NCBI RefSeq assembly: GCF_003885105.1
Contig: NZ_QWZQ01000001.1
Coordinates: 85,176-149,175 of the forward strand
Direction: 5' to 3'
From: Lactiplantibacillus garii
Lineage (GTDB): Bacteria; Bacillota; Bacilli; Lactobacillales; Lactobacillaceae
Length of the DNA: 64,000 nt
Positions 1 to 8,563 of this stretch are shown piece by piece. Within the stretch, counting starts at the first letter, position 1; every line of letters begins with the position of its first letter. A program made the position numbers and the translations under genes. The notes below the pieces were generated by a model. The model saw nothing but the letters and a program-made list of their open reading frames with translations, did not search any database and was not told the origin of the DNA.

Positions 1-67
1 CGAAATTACCGGTGAAGACAGCATTGCCGGCTTCCGTCCAGACGCTTTAAAACAATTAGCTGTTTAA
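1..67 (+). CDS. nrdH: NrdH glutaredoxin-like protein, C-terminal fragment
   Basis: Only the last 22 codons lie in the window, ending with TAA at 65-67. The readable tail contains the GFRPDALKQL motif typical of the C terminus of NrdH redoxins, which supply electrons to the class Ib ribonucleotide reductase. The gene sits directly upstream of nrdE and nrdF on the same strand, the usual nrdHEF order. The CxxC active site would lie before base 1 and cannot be seen. Confidence 0.85.
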   Translation, partial: EITGEDSIAGFRPDALKQLAV

Positions 68-121
68 CTTACCGCGCTTTTTTGCGTGGTTACATAGCCG
101 GTTAAAGGATAACTTTTTATA

Positions 122-159
122 ACGACCCACAATCAATAGCCATACTGATTGTGGGTCGT
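122..159 (+). promoter_or_regulatory. Perfect 14-bp inverted repeat between nrdH and nrdE
   Basis: Arms 122-135 and 146-159 are exact reverse complements (ACGACCCACAATCA and its partner) around a 10-nt loop. No T-run follows, so it is not a standard intrinsic terminator. It may be an mRNA processing or stability hairpin that sets nrdH against nrdEF output, or a protein operator. Its function is inferred only. Confidence 0.6.
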
Positions 160-206
160 CCACTTTGACCCGTCTCCACTCACACTGAATAGAAAGAGGA
201 TTCCTT

Positions 207-2372
207 ATGAGCTTAAAAGATTTAAAGGACGTTACGTATTACGACTTAAATAATGAAATCAACATCCCCGTTAATAATCAGATTCCGTTAAACAAGGATC
301 AGGACGCCCTGGCCGCGTTTTTGGAACAAAACGTCAAACCCAACACCAAACAGTTTGCGAGCTTAAAAGACCGCTTCGATTACCTCGAAAGCCATAATTA
401 CTTAGAAATGGACGCCGTTAACAAGTACGACTTTAGCTTCATTGAAAAACTCTACGACTACTTGAAGGCGCAGAACTTTCATTTTAAGACGTTCATGGCC
501 GCGTATAAGTTTTACGCCCAGTACGCGTTAAAGACAGACGACGGTGATTACTACTTGGAAAACTTCATTGACCGGGTAGCCATGAACGCCCTCTACTTCG
601 CGGACGGCAACGAAACCCTCGCCATGGACCTCGCTAACGAAATCATTCATCAACGTTACCAACCCGCAACGCCTAGTTTCTTAAACGCCGGCCGGGCCCG
701 CCGTGGTGAATTAATTTCCTGTTTCTTGATCCAATCAACCGACGACATGAACTCGATTGGCCGGACGATCAACTCCGCCTTACAATTATCCCGAATCGGC
801 GGCGGGGTCGGGATCAACCTCAGCAACTTGCGGGGTGCAGGTGATCCCATCAAGCACATTGATGGTGCGGCCAGCGGCGTTGTCCCAGTCATGAAACTAT
901 TGGAAGACAGCTTTTCCTACTCGAATCAACTGGGCCAACGTCAAGGTGCCGGGGTCGTTTATCTCAGCGTCTTTCATCCCGACATCATCGCCTTTCTTTC
1001 CGCTAAGAAGGAAAACGCCGACGAAAAGATCCGCTTAAAAACGTTGTCCCTTGGCGTCACCGTTCCGGACAAGTTCTACGAATTAATCAAGGAAGACGCC
1101 GACATGTACCTCTTCAGTCCTTACGGCGTGGAGCGCGAGTACGGCAAACCGTTTTCCTACGTTGACATTACCAAGGAATACGACAACATGGTCAAGAACC
1201 CGAACATCAAGAAAACCAAGATCAAGGCCCGCGACCTCGAAAACGAAATCAGTAAGTTGCAACAGGAATCCGGTTACCCGTACGTCGTTAACATCGATAC
1301 GGCGAACCGCGATAACCCAATTGACGGTAAAATCGTGATGAGCAACCTCTGTTCCGAAGTCATGCAGGTCCAAACACCGTCCCTGATCAACGACCAACAG
1401 GAATACGAAAAGCTGGGTACCGATATTAGTTGTAACTTGGGGTCCACCAACATCGTTAACTTAATGGCCTCCCCCGACTTTGGGCATTCCGTTGAAGCCA
1501 TGGTTCGCGCGCTGACCTTCGTCACGGACCATTCGAACGTTGACGTCGTCCCTTCCATTCAAAAGGGGAACCACCAGGCGCACACGATCGGCTTAGGAGC
1601 CATGGGCTTACACGCCTTCTTCGCTAAGAACCAGATGGAATACGGCAGCAAAGAATCGGTTGATTTCACGAACATCTACTTCTTGCTTTTAAACTATTGG
1701 ACACTGAAGGCTTCCAACGAGATCGCCCGCGAACGCCACGAAACCTTCGTTAACTTCGACAAATCGAAGTACGCCGACGGTTCCTACTTTGATAAATACA
1801 TTAATAATGACTGGCAACCGAAGTACGCTAAAACGGCCGCATTATTTAAGGGAATCTTTATTCCAACCAAGGCCGACTGGGAAGCGTTAAAGACGGCCGT
1901 TATGCGTGACGGCTTATACCACCAAAACCGCATGGCCGTAGCACCGAACGGGTCTATTTCGTACATCAACGACACGACGGCCAGCCTCCATCCAATCATT
2001 AATCGGGTGGAAGAACGCCAAGAAAAGAAAATTGGTAAGATTTATTATCCCGCTCCGTACCTATCTAATGATACAATTGGTTACTATAAGTCAGCTTATG
2101 ATACTGACATGCGCAAAGTCATTGACGTTTACGCCGCCGCACAACAGCACGTTGATCAGGGCATGAGTTTGACCCTCTTCATGCGTTCAACGATTCCAGC
2201 TGGCTTATACGAATGGAAAGACGGTCGGACGAACAAGATGACGACCCGTGACTTAAACATTCTTCGCAACTACGCTTACCGTAAGGGTATCAAGTCGATC
2301 TACTACATCCGGACCTTTACGGATGATGACGGTGAAGTCGGCGTTAACGAATGTGAAAGCTGCGTAATCTAG
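207..2372 (+). CDS. nrdE: Class Ib ribonucleotide reductase, large (alpha) subunit
   Basis: This 721-residue protein reduces ribonucleoside diphosphates to deoxyribonucleotides with NrdF. The active-site cysteines fall at the family positions: Cys172 (ISCFLIQ), the radical cysteine Cys382 (NLCSEV) and Cys409 (DISCNLGS). The redox-shuttle pair is at the very end (Cys716 and Cys719 in CESCVI). The length fits NrdE, which lacks the long allosteric N terminus of NrdA. The start has an AGAGGA ribosome-binding site. It lies between nrdH and nrdF, in the canonical order. Confidence 0.97.
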   Translation: MSLKDLKDVTYYDLNNEINIPVNNQIPLNKDQDALAAFLEQNVKPNTKQFASLKDRFDYLESHNYLEMDAVNKYDFSFIEKLYDYLKAQNFHFKTFMAAYKFYAQYALKTDDGDYYLENFIDRVAMNALYFADGNETLAMDLANEIIHQRYQPATPSFLNAGRARRGELISCFLIQSTDDMNSIGRTINSALQLSRIGGGVGINLSNLRGAGDPIKHIDGAASGVVPVMKLLEDSFSYSNQLGQRQGAGVVYLSVFHPDIIAFLSAKKENADEKIRLKTLSLGVTVPDKFYELIKEDADMYLFSPYGVEREYGKPFSYVDITKEYDNMVKNPNIKKTKIKARDLENEISKLQQESGYPYVVNIDTANRDNPIDGKIVMSNLCSEVMQVQTPSLINDQQEYEKLGTDISCNLGSTNIVNLMASPDFGHSVEAMVRALTFVTDHSNVDVVPSIQKGNHQAHTIGLGAMGLHAFFAKNQMEYGSKESVDFTNIYFLLLNYWTLKASNEIARERHETFVNFDKSKYADGSYFDKYINNDWQPKYAKTAALFKGIFIPTKADWEALKTAVMRDGLYHQNRMAVAPNGSISYINDTTASLHPIINRVEERQEKKIGKIYYPAPYLSNDTIGYYKSAYDTDMRKVIDVYAAAQQHVDQGMSLTLFMRSTIPAGLYEWKDGRTNKMTTRDLNILRNYAYRKGIKSIYYIRTFTDDDGEVGVNECESCVI

Positions 2373-2410
2373 CACTGCAGTACCTTAGATCATTAGGAGG
2401 ATATCAAACG

Positions 2411-3436
2411 ATGGCAACAGACTTGGCTTACTACCAAAAATTGCTCAGTAATGGTAACTACAAAGCTATCAACTGGGATCAGGTTTCAGACGCAATCGAT
2501 AAAAGCACTTGGGAAAAATTAACTGAACAATTCTGGCTAGACACCCGGATTCCGGTTTCTAACGACATGGCCGACTGGCGGAACTTAGACGATGACCACC
2601 GTTGGGTCGTCGGTCACGTTTTTGGCGGGCTAACTTTGCTCGACACCTTACAGTCTCAGGATGGTTTACAATCGCTCCGGCGACACGTGCTGACTTCCCA
2701 CGAAACGGCCGTTTTAAACAATATCCAATTCATGGAATCAGTTCACGCCAAAAGTTACTCAACGATTTTTGAAACGCTGAACACGCCGGACGAAATTAAC
2801 GAAATTTTTGACTGGAGCGACAGTGAAGAGTACCTGCAAAATAAGGCACAGTGGATCTACAAGATCTACGATAACGTTGACGAAGACCCCCTGAAGCAAA
2901 AGGTGGCTAACGTGTTCCTAGAAACGTTCCTGTTCTATTCTGGGTTCTACACCCCGCTCTACTATTTGGGTCACAACCAGTTACCAAACGTCGCCGAAAT
3001 CATTAAGCTGATTTTACGGGACGAAAGTGTCCACGGCACCTACATCGGTTACAAGTTCCAGTTAGGCTTTAAGGAACGTAGTGAAAAACAACAGGCCGAA
3101 TTTAAGGACTGGATGTTTGACTTCCTCTACAAGCTCTACGAAAACGAAGAAAACTACGTCCACTTAGTTTACGACCAAGTGGGCTGGTCCGACGAAGTGT
3201 TGACCTTCAGTCGTTACAACGCGAACAAGGCGTTGATGAACTTGGGCCAAGACGCCCTCTTCCCGGACACCGCGGAAGACGTTAACCCGGTCGTCATGAA
3301 CGGGATTTCAACCGGGACCTCCAACCACGACTTCTTCTCACAAGTAGGAAATGGTTACCGTCTGGGCCAAGTTGAAGCAATGCAGGATACCGATTACGAC
3401 ATTGGCGAACCCGATGACGAACGGGACCGCGATTAA
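2411..3436 (+). CDS. nrdF: Class Ib ribonucleotide reductase, small (beta) subunit
   Basis: This 341-residue ferritin-like protein holds the dimanganese/diiron-tyrosyl radical cofactor that starts catalysis in NrdE. Metal-ligand signatures are visible in the helix containing MESVHAKSYS (Glu, His and the nearby Tyr) and in the later DESVHGTYIG helix. It begins 38 bp after nrdE with a clear TAGGAGG site, so the two are surely co-transcribed. An intrinsic terminator follows at 3446-3479. Class Ib enzymes normally need NrdI; nrdI is not in this window. Confidence 0.96.
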   Translation: MATDLAYYQKLLSNGNYKAINWDQVSDAIDKSTWEKLTEQFWLDTRIPVSNDMADWRNLDDDHRWVVGHVFGGLTLLDTLQSQDGLQSLRRHVLTSHETAVLNNIQFMESVHAKSYSTIFETLNTPDEINEIFDWSDSEEYLQNKAQWIYKIYDNVDEDPLKQKVANVFLETFLFYSGFYTPLYYLGHNQLPNVAEIIKLILRDESVHGTYIGYKFQLGFKERSEKQQAEFKDWMFDFLYKLYENEENYVHLVYDQVGWSDEVLTFSRYNANKALMNLGQDALFPDTAEDVNPVVMNGISTGTSNHDFFSQVGNGYRLGQVEAMQDTDYDIGEPDDERDRD

Positions 3437-3445
3437 CTTTTAGTC

Positions 3446-3479
3446 AAAAAATGCGGCGCCACGCGTGGGCCGCATTTTT
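3446..3479 (+). terminator. Intrinsic terminator after nrdF
   Basis: The AAAAATGCGGC arm pairs with GCCGCATTTTT across a short loop. Ending in a T-run, it closes the nrdHEF operon. Confidence 0.8.
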
Positions 3480-3508
3480 AATTACAGTTTTTTATTGGAG
3501 GAACAGGC

Positions 3509-4084
3509 ATGGCAATTCATAACGTTTGTGTTTTTTGCGGGTCCAATTCCGGATTAGACCCTAAGTTTGCGGCTAAAACGGTCGCCCTCGGCAAGTACTT
3601 GGCCGACAACGATTACCAATTAGTTTACGGTGGCGGCGATCACGGGTTAATGGGGAAAGTCGCCACGGCAACGCTCGCAAACCACGGTCGGGTCATCGGC
3701 ATTATCCCGCACTTCTTAGTTGAACGCGGACTCGCCCTCAAAGACGTGACCACCTTTGTCGAAACTAAAACGATGACCGAACGTAAAGAAAAAATGTTAC
3801 ACCTAGCGGACGCTTTCATCGTCTTACCCGGTGGCTTTGGGACCTTTGAAGAATTCCTTCAAATGTTATCCTGGAGTCAGATGGACATTCACCAAAAACC
3901 AATCGCGCTCTACAACGTTGACGGTTTTTACGACGACCTGGTCGCCATGCTCAAAAAGAGTACGACCATGGGCTTCGCTCCAACCGCAAACATGGACCTC
4001 TTCATCGACGGTCACGACCTTGACGAGATTTTCACCGGGTTCCAAAACTTTAAACACGTGTTACCACCCAAATATACGAACTAA
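3509..4084 (+). CDS. LOG-family nucleotide 5'-monophosphate phosphoribohydrolase
   Basis: This 191-residue Rossmann-fold protein carries the LOG signature: a GGGDHGLMG nucleotide loop near residue 44, TERKEKML, and PGGFGTFEE (about 110-118), matching the PGGxGTxxE catalytic motif. Family members cleave the ribose-base bond of nucleoside monophosphates. Many bacterial ones are called TIGR00730 or 'Rossman fold protein', and some release cytokinin-like bases. The physiological substrate here cannot be told from sequence. It is monocistronic, with a GGAGG site upstream and a bidirectional terminator downstream. Confidence 0.9.
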   Translation: MAIHNVCVFCGSNSGLDPKFAAKTVALGKYLADNDYQLVYGGGDHGLMGKVATATLANHGRVIGIIPHFLVERGLALKDVTTFVETKTMTERKEKMLHLADAFIVLPGGFGTFEEFLQMLSWSQMDIHQKPIALYNVDGFYDDLVAMLKKSTTMGFAPTANMDLFIDGHDLDEIFTGFQNFKHVLPPKYTN

Positions 4085-4107
4085 ATTGCAGATCACGCAT
4101 GCTTAAT

Positions 4108-4150
4108 TAAAATCAGCGGGCTACTCATTAAGAGTGACCCGCTGATTTTA
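4108..4150. terminator. Bidirectional terminator between LOG gene and XRE gene
   Basis: Arms TAAAATCAGCGGG (4108-4120) and CCCGCTGATTTTA (4138-4150) pair perfectly. The A/T flanks serve both converging genes. Confidence 0.8.
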
Positions 4151-4184
4151 GTTGACGATACTAAATTCAAACAAAATCTTGGCG

Positions 4185-4853
4185 TTAGTCCCAGAACTTC
4201 CAGCTCGCTCGGGGGCCGTCCTGACGGAAGTGGTACTTTAAATAAACGTTGCCGGCCTGCTCACGCATGACGCCGGGAATTTGCTTGCGCGTCACTAACC
4301 GAATCCCACTAACCGACGCTCCCCGGTGCTGAACGAGCGCCCAGCGGTACTTGGTGCCGTGCTGTCCCGTCGTTAGTTTTAACCAGCTCCCCGCACCAAA
4401 CGGGTCATCCGCCACGAAGGCGTCCACCGTCTGAGTTGTTTGGCTAGCAGGTAACACGGCGTAACCCCGCTTAGTGGTTAAAAACGGGTTGTAGCGGTCA
4501 ACCAAGCTGTTTTGGTAGCGGTGACCCCAACTCAACAATCCCAGCCCCCCGCTAATTAATAGAATGACGCAAATTAGGCCCACCAACCACCGCTGATAAC
4601 GCCGTTTTAAGCGGACGTCCCGGCTAATTTGTTGTACGACCGGTGCTACCGTGACCCGCTTTGCCTTCAGCAACGTGTCTAGTGAAACTGCCAAGTGGTC
4701 ACTTAACGCCACTAGCGTATCTAAATTGGGGTAGGTACTCCCATTTTCCCACCGTGAAACGGTCTGCCGGGTCACGTGCAATTGGTCAGCCAGGGATTGT
4801 TGCGTCCAGCCCCGGGCCTCCCGCTCCCGTTTTAACTGCGTTCCTAAATCCAT
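4185..4853 (-). CDS. XRE-family regulator with membrane anchor
   Basis: The N-terminal helix-turn-helix (about residues 1-60) has the XRE pattern LKREREARGWTQQSLADQL followed by SRWENGSTYPNLDTL. One transmembrane segment follows near residues 92-112 (VGLICVILLISGGLGL), then a roughly 120-residue extracytoplasmic domain of unknown function. I placed the start at the internal ATG (4853), which has an AAAGGA site, rather than the longer ORF start. Proteins of this shape are common in lactobacilli and their targets are unknown. It lies downstream of mprF, separated by a terminator. Confidence 0.8.
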   Translation of the reverse strand: MDLGTQLKREREARGWTQQSLADQLHVTRQTVSRWENGSTYPNLDTLVALSDHLAVSLDTLLKAKRVTVAPVVQQISRDVRLKRRYQRWLVGLICVILLISGGLGLLSWGHRYQNSLVDRYNPFLTTKRGYAVLPASQTTQTVDAFVADDPFGAGSWLKLTTGQHGTKYRWALVQHRGASVSGIRLVTRKQIPGVMREQAGNVYLKYHFRQDGPRASWKFWD

Positions 4854-4951
4854 CTGATCAAATCCTTTCCACCCTTCCAGCATGCAACCCTACGCCCGCT
4901 TTGTCGAGCAACTCCCCCGTTACATCCCGTCACGACGGACGTTACAATGCC

Positions 4952-4990
4952 AAAAAACGGGGCTGTGACAAAAGCCACAGCCCCGTTTTC
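4952..4990. terminator. Intrinsic terminator downstream of mprF
   Basis: AAAACGGGGCTGTG pairs with CACAGCCCCGTTTT around a short loop. It is suited to stop leftward mprF transcription before the XRE gene. Confidence 0.75.
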
Positions 4991-5060
4991 ATCTCCAAAT
5001 AATTATGCGCTAAAAGTCAGCGGGCTCCGCTTAACCGACTTTTGGCACACCCTGGCCGCA

Positions 5061-7679
5061 TTAATGCCGTGAATTATTTTGTAGCCGCTTCGGTACTAGG
5101 AACGTGTGGTGACCCCTGCGCTTATTGACCCGCGTGTTAACCACTTGTAAGAGTTGCAGGATCGTAAAGATCAGTGAATTCCGTTTGCGGTACGCAATGT
5201 ATTTCGGTTCCCATTCGGTCACGTATTTTTCCTTATACGACCGCAAGCCTTGAAAACCATACAGCTGATACCCGTACTCGTAAATCAAGTGGGCAATTTT
5301 TTCCTGGATAAAACTGTAACGCGAGACCCCCACCCCGGATAACGGGGCCATTCCCATGTTAAAGGTTGCAAAACCCTGATCACGGGCCTGTTCAAACAGG
5401 TGCACAAAGACTGTATCCATGATCCCAGACGGGGCGTCCGCACTCGACCGCATTAAGTCGATCGACGTCACCTGGTCATTCCCCTGGGGCATAATGTTAG
5501 CAAACGCCACGATCTTGTGTTCGGGACTGTATACGACCGCAATTGGGGCCTGATTGAGGTACGTTTCGTCAAAGAATCCTAGGGAAAAGCCCTTTTCGGT
5601 TTCCCCAGCGAGCCAACTATCCGAAACGGCTTTGAGTTCGCGCATCGTTTCCGCGGTAAACGGTGGTTGTAACAATTCAAACTGGTAGTTATCCCGCTTA
5701 AACTTATTCATCAAGGCCCGCTCACCGCGTAGGCGTTTACCAGCCAAGCTAAAATCAGCTAACTTAACGTGGCCCTCCTCACCCGTTTTGATGAAGTCAA
5801 AGCCCATTTCGTGCAAGCGCATCGTTAAGCTTTCACTAATTTCGTAAAAGACCAGTGAGCAGCCGTCGCTATCGGCATCGTCCATCAGTTGTTCCAACCC
5901 GGCTTGGAGTTGATCCTGGTTGCCGAACGGTTCTCCCATAATGATCAGTTTATCCGCCTTTTTTTGGTATAAAAAGATCAACTGGTCCTCACCAGCCACT
6001 TGGTAATAGTAGGCTAGCTTATCATTTAAATAGGCCAAATGTGAAATTTCATTGCCACCATACGTGTCAATGACGTGCTTGACTCGTTGAGCATCCATCG
6101 TTTGACCAATTCGAGCGTTATGACCGGCCGCAAAGTAGCGGTACATTAAAATCAAAATCATGGCCGCTAAAACCAGCCCAATGACCCCGAAAACCCACAG
6201 CTTTTGCGACGGGAAGAACAGGGCCTCCGGAACCGCGTGGCGGTGGTGAATCTGGGGAGCGTTATAGACCCCAACGATCGTGTACAGAATAAAGGTGATC
6301 ACGTACACGCAACCGACCCACAGCGTTTGTCCCCACGAAAATGACAAGTGTTCCCGGTAATAGGCCCGCCTGGACAGGACAACTAGTGCCAGGATCACCA
6401 CTAGGAAAATAATGAATTTCATTGAAATTGCGTCGTAAACTACCAACCAGCGAATGGTGTTCAAAATGGCCACGAGTAAAACGACCACGGTCGGCCAAAA
6501 CGCCTTTTTGACCCGCCCAGCGGTTCCTAAGGCCACCCCAATCAGTAGAAAGGCCATCACAATACTGCTGGCCTGGTTAATGAAGAAAAAAGTGTACGGG
6601 TAGAATTGCAGAAACAGTTTATTGTTGTACGCAAAGTTCGGCACCGTCGACATCAGTAACATCAAGAAGCCCGACGCGTACAAAAAGACCGTTAACGCCA
6701 TCTGTGCGAAGCGTTGTAATGCAACCTTGGGGATGCCTTCCAAATGTTCGTTAAACCGGTGACCGGTATCGTGTACGAACAACGCCAACCCAATCGCAAA
6801 CGGGATGATATAGTAGAATAATCGGTAAAACAGGAGCCACGCCACCGCGTCCGGTCGCGAAACTCCGACCGCGCCCAGTCCAAAGATCATGAACACGTCA
6901 AAGGACCCAATTCCTCCGGGGACCATCGAAACCTCCCCGACAACCGAGGCAATCACAAACAACGGTACGACGGCGGCAAAGTCGATCGGTAAGTGCATAA
7001 AGTTCCCAATCAGTAAGAAAAACAGGACACACCCGGTCCACTCACCAAATGACCCACTCAGCAACCGGACCACGTTGCCCATGGTCAACCCATCGAAAAA
7101 TTCCGAGTCGTTAACGCGGGTAAAAATGAAGATGGCCGGGAAGTACAGCGCCCCACCGACTAACCAGATCCAGTAACTACCGTACACGTTCCCGATGCCA
7201 AAACCGTAGACCAGAACTAACGAGATCATACAGTAAATTGACAGTCCAGAAACTAAAAATAACGCGATTTTCGAAATGGCAAAAACAATTTGCTTCTTCG
7301 TTGCCGACTTATTATAAAAATTTGCTCGCAATGAGGCGCCTAAGACCCCACCGAAGCCCCCAATGTTAGTAAACGTATTCGTAATCCACCCGGCTTTAAA
7401 AATGTACCCGAGAGAATAGTGATTGGGCAAAAATTTGGTGATCATCACGTCGTACGTCAACATTGGCGTAACCGCAATGATCCCAATGACGACCATGCTG
7501 AGGAGGTGCCACCAACTTTGCGAAGCGAGGGCGGTAGCTAATTGTTCCCCACTAACTTCCTTCGCAATTTTGCCGACCTCCGTGATCACAAACAACAGGA
7601 CGGAAAAAACGAATAGGGCTTTGATCATACCCATCCGTTTATTCAGTACCGCGCCCATTTTCTGTAACGCTGCCTTCAA
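5061..7679 (-). CDS. mprF: Phosphatidylglycerol lysyltransferase / flippase MprF
   Basis: This is a large bifunctional membrane protein (872 residues from the chosen start). The N-terminal half has about 14 hydrophobic segments (UPF0104 flippase domain, with GGIGSFDVFMIFGLG). The C-terminal roughly 300 residues form the soluble DUF2156 aminoacyl-transferase domain. It aminoacylates phosphatidylglycerol from aminoacyl-tRNA and flips the lipid outward, which lowers sensitivity to cationic peptides. The start is a TTG at 7679 behind GGGGGA; the longer ORF start overlaps the promoter. Whether lysine or another amino acid is used cannot be read. Confidence 0.93.
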   Translation of the reverse strand: MKAALQKMGAVLNKRMGMIKALFVFSVLLFVITEVGKIAKEVSGEQLATALASQSWWHLLSMVVIGIIAVTPMLTYDVMITKFLPNHYSLGYIFKAGWITNTFTNIGGFGGVLGASLRANFYNKSATKKQIVFAISKIALFLVSGLSIYCMISLVLVYGFGIGNVYGSYWIWLVGGALYFPAIFIFTRVNDSEFFDGLTMGNVVRLLSGSFGEWTGCVLFFLLIGNFMHLPIDFAAVVPLFVIASVVGEVSMVPGGIGSFDVFMIFGLGAVGVSRPDAVAWLLFYRLFYYIIPFAIGLALFVHDTGHRFNEHLEGIPKVALQRFAQMALTVFLYASGFLMLLMSTVPNFAYNNKLFLQFYPYTFFFINQASSIVMAFLLIGVALGTAGRVKKAFWPTVVVLLVAILNTIRWLVVYDAISMKFIIFLVVILALVVLSRRAYYREHLSFSWGQTLWVGCVYVITFILYTIVGVYNAPQIHHRHAVPEALFFPSQKLWVFGVIGLVLAAMILILMYRYFAAGHNARIGQTMDAQRVKHVIDTYGGNEISHLAYLNDKLAYYYQVAGEDQLIFLYQKKADKLIIMGEPFGNQDQLQAGLEQLMDDADSDGCSLVFYEISESLTMRLHEMGFDFIKTGEEGHVKLADFSLAGKRLRGERALMNKFKRDNYQFELLQPPFTAETMRELKAVSDSWLAGETEKGFSLGFFDETYLNQAPIAVVYSPEHKIVAFANIMPQGNDQVTSIDLMRSSADAPSGIMDTVFVHLFEQARDQGFATFNMGMAPLSGVGVSRYSFIQEKIAHLIYEYGYQLYGFQGLRSYKEKYVTEWEPKYIAYRKRNSLIFTILQLLQVVNTRVNKRRGHHTFLVPKRLQNNSRH

Positions 7680-7710
7680 AGTTAATTCCCCCAATAGTTT
7701 AATTGTTCTT

Positions 7711-7739
7711 ATTATCGCAATCTTATCAGATTTATACAA
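7711..7739 (-). promoter_or_regulatory. Sigma-A promoter of mprF
   Basis: On the minus strand TTGTAT (7734-7739) and GATAAT (7711-7716) are spaced 17 bp, about 32-37 bp before the TTG start. This supports choosing the shorter start for mprF. Confidence 0.65.
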
Positions 7740-7867
7740 CCGTTGACGGGAGTTTTAAAGGGAGCTTAACCAGCAGTGTAATTGACTTTTAATAAACTGA
7801 CATTATCATCACCACGCTCACGACGGTTCATCACGTCAGTGTTTGTTCATCACAACTAAAAAAGCGC

Positions 7868-7896
7868 TTTACCCCACTTTTTCCTTCTTATATAAT
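7868..7896 (+). promoter_or_regulatory. Promoter of the lipoprotein-nuclease pair
   Basis: TTTACC (7868-7873), a 17-bp spacer and a perfect TATAAT (7891-7896) lie 32 bp before the lipoprotein start, which has a long GGGGGGAA ribosome-binding site. Confidence 0.65.
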
Positions 7897-7928
7897 TAAA
7901 TTAATAATTTACATAGGGGGGAACCACC

Positions 7929-8552
7929 ATGCATGGTCCAAAAAGGATTTTAATGACCCTACTGAGTTTGACGTTACTGGCGGGATGCACGTCAACCACC
8001 AGTAAGGGGACGTCAGCCAAGGATACCAGTATCAAGACCACCTACGTTTCGAAACGCACAAAGGCCAACCGTGCCGCCTGGGCGTCCGCTAAGGCGGCTA
8101 GTCGGGCCTGTGCCGCGTCCGCTAAGAAACTGGATGAATCAGCAAGCACCCTCGCCAAAGCCGATGATCAGGCTAGCTCACAGGCAGAATCGCTGAGTGA
8201 CCGGCGCGCCTCGTCAATTGCCGCCGTCAAAGCAGCCTCGTCTTCGGCCGCATCCGTTGCCTTGGCCCAGTCAAAGGCTGCGTCTAAGACCGCTGCCAGC
8301 GCCGCAAAAGCTAGTTCAACGGCAGCCAAGCAAGCCGCCGCAACTCAACGCAGTTCCACTAAGACCACCCGGGCTAATAATTTTTCGGGTGACACCAATA
8401 CGGCCCAAAGTGGCCGCATCGTCGGCAACAGCCGCTCAAAGATCTACCACGTCGAAACCGGGCAGAATTACCGGATGGCGGGTAAAAATGCCGTTTACTT
8501 CAATACGGAAGCCCAGGCTCAGGCCGCCGGTTACCGTAAGTCATTACGCTAG
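7929..8552 (+). CDS. Ala/Ser/Lys-rich lipoprotein with C-terminal sunset domain
   Basis: The 207-residue product starts with a lipoprotein signal: positive residues, a hydrophobic stretch, then lipobox LLAGC with the modified Cys near residue 21. Residues 30-150 are a low-complexity, probably helical Ala/Ser/Lys repeat region. The last 40 residues (GNSRSKIYHV ... VYFNTEAQAQAAGYRKS) match the small 'sunset' domain often found at the end of secreted nuclease-like proteins. Only 11 bp separate it from the nuclease gene, so the two are co-transcribed. A role beside the nuclease at the cell surface is inference. Confidence 0.8.
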   Translation: MHGPKRILMTLLSLTLLAGCTSTTSKGTSAKDTSIKTTYVSKRTKANRAAWASAKAASRACAASAKKLDESASTLAKADDQASSQAESLSDRRASSIAAVKAASSSAASVALAQSKAASKTAASAAKASSTAAKQAAATQRSSTKTTRANNFSGDTNTAQSGRIVGNSRSKIYHVETGQNYRMAGKNAVYFNTEAQAQAAGYRKSLR

Positions 8553-8563
8553 GGGGGGCTAAT

